A DNA stretch of 39,989 nt from a virus: positions 1-39,989 of IMG/VR virus record IMGVR_UViG_3300042542_003512, one strand, 5' to 3'. Both the position numbers and the translations under genes were made by a program. The stretch's first letter is position 1, and each line of letters starts with the position of its first letter. Shown here piece by piece: positions 1 through 6,088 of this stretch. A model generated the notes under the pieces. That model was not told where the DNA came from. It saw only the letters and a program-made list of their open reading frames with translations, and ran no database searches.

Positions 1-42
1 GAAGTCATCATGCGTGACGTGATGGCAAAGCAACTGGCATGA
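1..42 (+). CDS. 3' end of an upstream gene (partial)
   Basis: The reading frame enters from the left edge and ends in TGA at 40-42; only 13 residues (EVIMRDVMAKQLA) remain, too few to identify a family. Its stop overlaps the next start in an ATGA arrangement, the junction type used through the rest of the rightward block, so it is probably the real end of a late gene rather than chance. Confidence 0.6.
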   Translation, partial: EVIMRDVMAKQLA

Positions 43-392
43 TCGAGCAGCTCATCAGCCGGGTCTTCTACGCCCGCAACCTCGCGCACTACGAGCACTG
101 GCGCACGAAGAGCTACGCCCAGCACAAGGCGCTGGGCAAGTTCTACGACAGCATCATCGAGGCGCTCGACGCGCTGGTCGAGGCGTATCAGGGCCTCAAC
201 GGCCTGATCGGCAGCATCCCCTCGCCGACCGACACCAAGGGCGACAGCCTCAATATCCTCAAGGCAGACGCCGAGTGGATCGAAGCCAACCACGAAGAAA
301 TCAGCGGAGGCAACCGTGCCGTCGCGAACCTCATCGACAACGTCACGGGCATCTACCTCTCGACGATCTACAAGCTCGAAAACCTCCGATAA
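39..392 (+). CDS. Dps/ferritin-like four-helix protein (DUF5856-like)
   Basis: A 117-residue helical protein. The N-terminal half follows a Dps-like pattern: H20-W21, H29, then F35-Y36-D37, D44 and E48. H29, D44 and E48 keep the spacing I recall for ferroxidase ligands H63, D78 and E82 of Escherichia coli Dps; the D67 equivalent is missing. It resembles a family of short phage proteins I know as DUF5856. Dps proteins store iron and shield DNA at subunit interfaces; whether this copy does either is inference. It is translationally coupled on both sides (ATGA upstream, TAATG downstream), just ahead of the lysis genes. It could be a virion or a lysis-timing protein instead. Confidence 0.7.
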   Translation: MIEQLISRVFYARNLAHYEHWRTKSYAQHKALGKFYDSIIEALDALVEAYQGLNGLIGSIPSPTDTKGDSLNILKADAEWIEANHEEISGGNRAVANLIDNVTGIYLSTIYKLENLR

Positions 393-613
393 TGATGGTC
401 GACATCAACACAATCGTAACCGTCCTGACATTTCTGGGTGGCTTGATCGGTGTATGGACGACGCTGAGCAGTCGGCTGACGAAGCTGGAGACGCGCCTGC
501 AGTTTGGCGACGAGCGCTTTCAGTTGATCGACCGCCGGTTTGATGAAATGATCACTCACCTGCGGCGCATTGAAGATCGTCTGCAGCAGGTGGCTGACCG
601 ACCACTTAACTGA
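392..613 (+). CDS. Small membrane protein with coiled coil, lysis region
   Basis: 73 residues. Start chosen at 392 because TAATG couples it to the preceding stop. An N-terminal hydrophobic stretch (about residues 8-25, rich in Leu, Gly, Val and Trp) is followed by a charged heptad-like helix to the C-terminus. This single-helix anchor plus coiled coil is the usual shape of small holin-associated or spanin-like phage proteins, but no family is recognised. It is the first of five small membrane proteins around the endolysin. Function in lysis is inferred from position and topology only. Confidence 0.7.
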   Translation: MMVDINTIVTVLTFLGGLIGVWTTLSSRLTKLETRLQFGDERFQLIDRRFDEMITHLRRIEDRLQQVADRPLN

Positions 614-625
614 AGGGGAGGCCTC

Positions 626-1099
626 ATGAGCTTCTGGGATCGCTTTGAAAGCAGCCGCGAGGGCATTGAGGACACGGTCGAGTTCACGATCCGCGTGGCG
701 GTAATCACACTGGCCTGCGTCGTGCTGGTCGTCGTGGCCGCACTGGTCGTTGGCCTGTTCGCGTCCAATGACGTGGTGGACAGCGACAAGGTGTTCGAGA
801 TCGTCGGCCCTGCGTTCAACATGGTCATCGGTGCGTTCGTTGGCCTTCTGGGCGGCCTGAGCCTCAACGCTAATGCGCGTGACGCGAAGCCCGAAGAGCC
901 CACTCCGGTCGAGCCTGAGCCGCTGCCGGCACCTGAGCCTGCGCCTATGGCTGCGACACCGGAACCGACCCCTGCGACTGAAGATGACGACGACATGGCC
1001 CCGTGGGAGAAGTATCGCAACGACCTGCGCTACGACGCCAACGGCGACGGCGTGGTCGATGAGGACGACTTCCCAGACTGGCGCAACCCGAGGGCGTAA
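626..1099 (+). CDS. Two-helix membrane protein with Pro-rich linker and EF-hand-like loop
   Basis: 157 residues. Two hydrophobic segments (about 22-46 and 60-80) are followed by a Pro/Glu-rich linker (88-118), a run of acidic residues and a C-terminal EF-hand/dockerin-like calcium loop (D137, N139, D141, G142, D145, D148). The twelfth loop position is Asp instead of the usual Glu. A strong GGGAGG ribosome site lies at 615-620. The membrane part could form a holin; the acidic tail probably faces one compartment and may bind divalent metal. Position next to the endolysin supports a lysis role. No named family is recognised. Confidence 0.75.
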   Translation: MSFWDRFESSREGIEDTVEFTIRVAVITLACVVLVVVAALVVGLFASNDVVDSDKVFEIVGPAFNMVIGAFVGLLGGLSLNANARDAKPEEPTPVEPEPLPAPEPAPMAATPEPTPATEDDDDMAPWEKYRNDLRYDANGDGVVDEDDFPDWRNPRA

Positions 1100-1257
1100 T
1101 GGCTGGCAATCTTTCTACCGTTGAACTGATCGGTCAGCTTTGGCCGATTGTTCTGGCTTTCATTTCGCTGGTGATTATCCTTGCCAAGATGGACGTTCGC
1201 CTCGCTGTGGTTGAGGAGAAGGTCAAGGCGCTCTTTGATCTGTGGAACAAGAAATGA
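1099..1257 (+). CDS. 52-residue single-helix membrane protein (possible holin)
   Basis: Starts at an ATG overlapping the previous TAA (TAATG) and ends in a TGA overlapping the endolysin ATG (ATGA). A hydrophobic helix (about residues 11-29) is followed by a short charged helix ending in Lys-Lys. Tight coupling to the endolysin, size and topology fit a class III-type holin or a holin accessory protein. The assignment is by context; sequence alone does not show pore formation. Confidence 0.7.
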   Translation: MAGNLSTVELIGQLWPIVLAFISLVIILAKMDVRLAVVEEKVKALFDLWNKK

Positions 1258-1868
1258 GCCTTGTAACTCTCCAGCAGAAGATCGGCGTCACCGCTGACGG
1301 TGCGTTCGGCCCCGGCACGTTCAAGGCCGCTGCCGCCTACTACAAGCTGAACAAAAACCGCGCGGCGCACTTCTTTGCCCAGACGGCGCACGAGAGCGGC
1401 AACTTCACGGCCTTCAGTGAAAACCTGAACTACGGCGCGAAGGGCCTGCGCGGCATCTTCGGCAAGTACTTCCCCACGGAAGCTATGGCCAAGGCGTATG
1501 AGCGCCAGCCGCAGAAGATCGCCAACCGCGTCTACGCCAGCCGCATGGGCAACGGCGTCGAGGCGTCCGGCGACGGGTGGAAGTACCGTGGTCGCGGCGC
1601 GCTCCAACTCACTGGTAAGTCGAACTATCAGGCGTTCGCGGACTACATCGACCGCCCCGACGTGATGGAGAACCCCAATCTGGTGGCAACTGAGCTGTGC
1701 TTCGAGAGCGCCCTGTGGTTCTTCGACAAGAACAAGCTCTGGTCTATCTGCGACCAAGGCATCAACGACGCCGCCATCCTTGCGCTGACCAAGCGCATCA
1801 ACGGCGGCACGCACGGCCTCGATGACCGCAAGGCTAAGACGAAGAAGTTCGCCGGGTGGCTGCCGTGA
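1254..1868 (+). CDS. Endolysin, glycoside hydrolase family 19 (chitinase-like lysozyme)
   Basis: 204 residues when started at the ATG overlapping the preceding TGA; an in-frame GTG at 1242 would add four residues but lacks a better ribosome site. Residues 4-30 resemble a short peptidoglycan-binding motif (LQQKIGVTADGAFGPGTF). The GH19 core follows, with HESGNF giving E47 as likely acid catalyst, E56 as likely second carboxylate, and the family signature RGRGALQLTG at 112-121. GH19 phage lysozymes cut the glycan strand of peptidoglycan. No signal peptide is visible, so export should need a holin, in keeping with the small membrane proteins on both sides. Confidence 0.92.
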   Translation: MSLVTLQQKIGVTADGAFGPGTFKAAAAYYKLNKNRAAHFFAQTAHESGNFTAFSENLNYGAKGLRGIFGKYFPTEAMAKAYERQPQKIANRVYASRMGNGVEASGDGWKYRGRGALQLTGKSNYQAFADYIDRPDVMENPNLVATELCFESALWFFDKNKLWSICDQGINDAAILALTKRINGGTHGLDDRKAKTKKFAGWLP

Positions 1869-2128
1869 ACGTCAACTGGGGCGACATCCTGAAGGGCGCT
1901 GTGCCCATCCTGATCGCCTGCATTGCGTGGCTGCTGGGGCAGGTGAACACCTTCGAGACGCGGCTGACCAAGATCGAAGCGTCGATGCCTGTCCTCGTCA
2001 CGCCGGATGGTGTGCCCACGGACAGCCCTCTTTCGGCAAAGGCTCGATCTGAATTGCGTGAGCATCTGACGGGCGAAATAAATGACCTGAAAGTTCGCGT
2101 CGGGGTCATCGAGAGCAAATCTAAGTGA
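1865..2128 (+). CDS. Small membrane protein downstream of endolysin (holin or spanin-like)
   Basis: 87 residues starting at a GTG that overlaps the endolysin TGA (GTGA); an earlier in-frame GTG at 1856 is less likely. A hydrophobic segment at about residues 9-27 is followed by a polar helical region ending in charged heptads. Membrane anchor plus periplasmic-type coil would suit an inner spanin, but no nested outer-spanin lipoprotein with a lipobox is evident. A holin accessory role is equally possible. Confidence 0.7.
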   Translation: MNVNWGDILKGAVPILIACIAWLLGQVNTFETRLTKIEASMPVLVTPDGVPTDSPLSAKARSELREHLTGEINDLKVRVGVIESKSK

Positions 2129-2138
2129 GGAGGCTACC

Positions 2139-2318
2139 ATGAACCTGAAGAAACTGGCGCTCAACGCCGTCAAGAAGGAGGCCGAGAAGGCCGCCTTCAA
2201 GGGTGTCGTCGGAACCGTGCTGCCGACCGACAAGAAACCGACCCTCTCCAAGGGCAAGATGACGCTCGGTGCCCTCGTGCTGGCCATCGCCGGCCTTGTG
2301 TTTGAGTACCTATCCTGA
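2139..2318 (+). CDS. 59-residue basic membrane protein
   Basis: A strong AGGAGG at 2128-2133 precedes the ATG at 2139. The N-terminal two thirds is Lys-rich (multiple KK and KE pairs, probably amphipathic helix). The C-terminal segment, about residues 41-58, is hydrophobic and ends in Phe-Glu-Tyr-Leu-Ser. It is the last of the small membrane proteins of the lysis island. No family is recognised; the strong ribosome site and lack of overlap with neighbours support a real gene. Confidence 0.7.
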   Translation: MNLKKLALNAVKKEAEKAAFKGVVGTVLPTDKKPTLSKGKMTLGALVLAIAGLVFEYLS

Positions 2319-2356
2319 CCGTGGCATTCTGCCCAAAACTGATGTAGGGTGCGCCG

Positions 2357-3010
2357 ATGGCCACGACGATGACCTTCACGACGCTCCAGCAGGACGTGCG
2401 GCGCTACCTTGAGCGCGGCACGACCTATGCGTCTGACCCGGTTGTATTCGAGCAAATCCCGCGCCTGATCAACCTCGCCGAGCGCCGCATCGCGCGCGAG
2501 CTCAAGATACAGGGCTTCATCAACGTCGTGACCGGGACGCTCCTCGTGGGCCAGTCGGTCTACGCCAAGCCCGACCGCTGGCGTGACACGGTGTCGATCA
2601 ACATCGGCACCGGGGCCAACAGCAACAGCCGCAAGGTGCTGTTCACCCGCGCCTACGAGTATCTGCTCAGCTACTGGCCCGACCGCTCCCAGACCGAGGA
2701 GCCAATCTTCTACAGCGACTATGACTTCTCGCACTGGCTAATCGCGCCGACGCCGGACGAGGAGTACCCGTTTGAAATCCTCTACTACGAGCTGCCGCCG
2801 CTGCTTGACGATGTCGTGCAGACCAACTGGCTGACCGAATACGCGCCGCAGCTCCTGCTGTACGGGACGCTTCTCGAGGCCACGCCGTTCCTGAAGAATG
2901 ACGAGCGCATGCCCGTCTGGCAGTCCATGTACGACCGTGCAGCCGCCATGCTCAACGGCGAAGACCTCGCCAAAATTCTGGACCGCTCGGCGGTCCGCAA
3001 GGAGGCGTGA
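2357..3010 (+). CDS. Head-tail adaptor protein (SU10/T7 gp11-type)
   Basis: 217 residues. It closely matches the widespread environmental phage adaptor family: an N-terminal helical part containing LINLAERRIARELKIQGF, then a beta-rich middle with many aromatic residues (YWPDRS, FYSDYDFSHW, LYYELPPLLDD) and a C-terminal helix ending RSAVRKEA. Adaptors form a dodecameric ring below the portal and connect it to the tail nozzle in podoviruses. Its presence, and the absence of long-tail genes, is the main argument for a short tail. It is coupled to the next gene by TGATG. Confidence 0.85.
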   Translation: MATTMTFTTLQQDVRRYLERGTTYASDPVVFEQIPRLINLAERRIARELKIQGFINVVTGTLLVGQSVYAKPDRWRDTVSINIGTGANSNSRKVLFTRAYEYLLSYWPDRSQTEEPIFYSDYDFSHWLIAPTPDEEYPFEILYYELPPLLDDVVQTNWLTEYAPQLLLYGTLLEATPFLKNDERMPVWQSMYDRAAAMLNGEDLAKILDRSAVRKEA

Positions 3011-4236
3011 TGAGCAACACCTATACACAAATATTTGGTGGCACGACGATCTACCCGTCGGATGTGTCGTATCTGTCGCTGACGCTGACGGCCGACACGG
3101 CACTGGACTGGCCGCTCGAGAGCAACACGCTCCTGCGGCCGGCGGCGCGCATCATCGACGTGACGCCCACTGGCGTCTACTCGATCCTCATGCCGCCGGC
3201 CGACCAGACCGGCACCGGCCAGACCGTCCTGTTCAACAACCTCGGCCCGCAGACTGTCACCGTCAAGAACAGCGTGGGCGGTACGCTCCTGTCGATGGGG
3301 CAGGGCGAGCAGTGGCAGATATACCTGACCGACAACACCACTGCGGCCGGTTCGTGGCGCGTGTTCCGCTACGGCGCAGCCACGGCGCAGGCGCAGGCCT
3401 CCGCGCTGGCCGGCTTCGGCCTGACGGCGACCGGCTCGACGCTCTCGCAGTCCACGCCCGTCACGATCCTCAACACGAACTACACGGCTGGCGGCTCCGA
3501 CCGTGCCACGATGTTCGTATGGTCGGGCGGCCTCGGCACGCTGACGCTGCCGACAGCGGCGGGTGTCGGTGGTGACTATTTCATCGCCGTCCGCAACGGC
3601 GGTTCAGGCAACCTCGTCATCGACCCGCAGGGCCTTGAGACGATCAACGGCGCAGCGAACTTGACCCTCGCGCCCGGTGACAGCGCCACGGCGGTGACGG
3701 ACGGCACGAGCTGGTACACGCTGGGCCTCGGCCAGAGCGCGGTGTTTGCGTTCGACTACACGTCCATCAACCTCGCCGGCCTGAGCGGCAACTACACGCT
3801 GAGCGGCGCGGAACTGAACCGCATCGCCTACGAGTTCACGGGCGCGATTGTTGGTAACATCGACATCATCGTGCCCAAGACGACCCAGCAGTACTGGGTG
3901 ACGAACAGCACGACGGGCGGCTCGTTCACCCTGCGCGTCAGGACGAACACGCAGTCGCCGGGTGTGCTGGTCGCTCGCGGCAGCCGCGCCATCCTCTACT
4001 GCAACGGTAACGACGTTGTTGACGCCGAGACGGGCGGCATTGCCACGCCGGTCGCTGTTGCCGACGGCGGCACGGGCGCAACAACGGCGGCCGGCGCTCG
4101 GATCAATCTGGGCGGCACCACCGTCGGCATCGGCGTCTTCACGGCTGTTGATCAGGCGGCGGCGCAGGCGGCCATCGGTGTCACCAGCGGCGGCGGTGAC
4201 ACTGCGGCCATCGTATTTGCGGTGGCGCTGGGGTAA
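3010..4236 (+). CDS. Tail fibre/appendage-like structural protein
   Basis: 408 residues, Thr/Gly/Ala/Ser-rich and mostly beta, with low charge. Near the C-terminus (about 347-370) it has VADGGTGATTAAGARINLG, a motif recurrent in phage tail fibre proteins. The middle has repeating beta-strand patterns resembling decorated beta-helices. Lying between the adaptor and the nozzle-like gene, it is probably a tail fibre or adhesin subunit. Coupled to both neighbours (TGATG, TAATG). The receptor cannot be inferred. Confidence 0.65.
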   Translation: MSNTYTQIFGGTTIYPSDVSYLSLTLTADTALDWPLESNTLLRPAARIIDVTPTGVYSILMPPADQTGTGQTVLFNNLGPQTVTVKNSVGGTLLSMGQGEQWQIYLTDNTTAAGSWRVFRYGAATAQAQASALAGFGLTATGSTLSQSTPVTILNTNYTAGGSDRATMFVWSGGLGTLTLPTAAGVGGDYFIAVRNGGSGNLVIDPQGLETINGAANLTLAPGDSATAVTDGTSWYTLGLGQSAVFAFDYTSINLAGLSGNYTLSGAELNRIAYEFTGAIVGNIDIIVPKTTQQYWVTNSTTGGSFTLRVRTNTQSPGVLVARGSRAILYCNGNDVVDAETGGIATPVAVADGGTGATTAAGARINLGGTTVGIGVFTAVDQAAAQAAIGVTSGGGDTAAIVFAVALG

Positions 4237-5858
4237 TGGCTGAGCGCATCGTCCAGATACGCTCGCAGCCGGGCATCAAGCGCGACGGCACCAAGTTCGA
4301 GGGCGACAACTACGTCGATGGGCAGTGGGTGCGCTTTCAGCGTGGCCTGCCGCGTAAGATCGGCGGCTACCGCGCGATCAGCAAGTATCTGCGCGAGGTC
4401 AGCCGCGCGATGCACGAGTTCACGCAGAACAACCTGACCTACGTGCACAGCGGCTCGGCCAACCTCGTCGAGCGCTTCTATATTGACAATGGCTTCAACA
4501 CGTCCGTCATCACCAACCGCACGCCGTCAACGCTGGCGACTGACCCGAACAACATGTGGCAGTTCGACGCCATCGCCGCGCCGGGACTTGGCGGCATGCA
4601 GCTTGTCGCGCAGGTCGCGCCAAACCTTGAGTGCATCTGCAATGCGAACGGCGGCCAGCTCTTCTTCGGCAATCTGTTCGCCACTACGCCGCTGCAGCCG
4701 ATCACCAACCTGCCGGCCGGCTACAGCGCCACCGGGGGCGTGGTGGTGCTGCACCCGTACACGTTTATATTCGGCAACGACGGCTACGTCGCATTCTCGG
4801 TGGCGGGCGATCCTACGGACTACACCAGCCTCGGCTCCGGCGCGGCGAACATCGCCTCGCAGAAGATCGTGCGCGGCATCGCCCTGCGCGGCGGCCCCGG
4901 CAACTCACCCTCTGGCCTGTTCTGGTCGGCCGATGCGCTGGTGCGCGCGTCGTTCATCGGCGGCGCGCCCGTGTTCCAGTTCGACACGATCAGCACGCAG
5001 AGCTCGATCCTCGGAGCGAACACGGTCATCGAGTATGACGGCATCTTCTACTGGGTGGGCACTGATCGTTTCTTAATGTTCAACGGCGTCGTGCGCGAAG
5101 TGCCGAACAACCTCAACCTGAACTACTTCTTCGACGGCCTCAACCAGTCGCAGCGCCAGAAGGTGTTTGCGATGAAGGTGCCGCGCTACGGCGAAATCTG
5201 GTGGTGCTATCCGCGCGGTGACGCCATCGAGCCGTCCCACGCCGTCATCTACAACATCCGCGAGAATACGTGGTACGACTGCGAACTGCCCAACGGCGGG
5301 CGCAGCGCGGCCGTGTCGCCGACGGTGTTCCCCAAGCCGATCATGACGGGCGTCGTGCCGAGCATCGCCTCAGATCAGGTGCGCGTCACTGAGGCCGACG
5401 ACACGCGCATCACGGAGACGGACGACAACGTGCGCGTCACGGAAGACAGCGGCGTCGATCAGTACCGCCTGTGGGTACACGAGGTGGGCGTTGACGACAT
5501 TGACGGGCTTAACCTGCAGCCCGTGCTGAGCTACTTCGAGACTGCCGACATGTCGCTGCCCGTGACGAACCAAGAGAACAAGGCGCTGCAGGTGCTAATG
5601 ATCGAGCCTGACTTCGTGCAGAGCGGCGACATGACGATGCAGGTGACGGGCCGCGCCAACGCCAAGGCACCTGAGGTGTCAACGGAGCCGCACACCATCT
5701 ACGAGACGCCGCCGACGCCGCAGGATCAGGTCATCTATTTTAAGACACAGCGCCGCGAACTGCGCTTCCGCTTTGAGAGCAACACGCTCGGGGGCGACTA
5801 TCAAATGGGCTTGGTGCTGGCGCACGTACAGCCCGGCGACGGCACGGTCATTGGATGA
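4236..5858 (+). CDS. Large tail tube/nozzle-like structural protein
   Basis: 540 residues. The N-terminus (IRSQPGIKRDGTKFEGDNYVD) and repeated blades with Trp/Tyr-Asp-Gly turns suggest a beta-propeller such as the T7 gp12, P22 gp10 or SU10 nozzle proteins that sit below the adaptor. Residues about 378-405 contain a short VTEADDTRITETDDNVRV repeat, three near-copies of a VRxTEADD unit. No enzymatic motif is seen. The gene order adaptor, fibre, this gene fits a short-tail nozzle. The specific family was inferred from size, fold impression and context, not from a diagnostic motif. Confidence 0.6.
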   Translation: MAERIVQIRSQPGIKRDGTKFEGDNYVDGQWVRFQRGLPRKIGGYRAISKYLREVSRAMHEFTQNNLTYVHSGSANLVERFYIDNGFNTSVITNRTPSTLATDPNNMWQFDAIAAPGLGGMQLVAQVAPNLECICNANGGQLFFGNLFATTPLQPITNLPAGYSATGGVVVLHPYTFIFGNDGYVAFSVAGDPTDYTSLGSGAANIASQKIVRGIALRGGPGNSPSGLFWSADALVRASFIGGAPVFQFDTISTQSSILGANTVIEYDGIFYWVGTDRFLMFNGVVREVPNNLNLNYFFDGLNQSQRQKVFAMKVPRYGEIWWCYPRGDAIEPSHAVIYNIRENTWYDCELPNGGRSAAVSPTVFPKPIMTGVVPSIASDQVRVTEADDTRITETDDNVRVTEDSGVDQYRLWVHEVGVDDIDGLNLQPVLSYFETADMSLPVTNQENKALQVLMIEPDFVQSGDMTMQVTGRANAKAPEVSTEPHTIYETPPTPQDQVIYFKTQRRELRFRFESNTLGGDYQMGLVLAHVQPGDGTVIG

Positions 5859-6088
5859 TCGACCCTCGCGGCATGGAATTGATTGATTGGGCCGACAGCG
5901 TTATACTGTCGGTTGGCGATGCGTGGGCGTTTGGTCGGCTTGACGACGAGAACGACTGGCAGGGTTGGGCTACAGGCTTTTTGAAGGCGTCACCCTTTTC
6001 AACACGCGCTGTACCAGACCCATATCAATTCGATGACTGGCGCGAGTGGGCCATGCGGGTCTATCCGATGCTGGAGGGACAAGGCTGA
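5855..6088 (+). CDS. Small acidic aromatic-rich protein, unknown
   Basis: 77 residues with seven Trp (for example DWADS, NDWQGWATGF, FDDWREWAMRV). ATGA overlap with the nozzle-like gene and TGATG with the next gene support translation. Similar short proteins sit between tail and internal-virion genes in related podovirus genomes, but I cannot name a family. A structural or assembly role is likely from context. Confidence 0.7.
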   Translation: MIDPRGMELIDWADSVILSVGDAWAFGRLDDENDWQGWATGFLKASPFSTRAVPDPYQFDDWREWAMRVYPMLEGQG

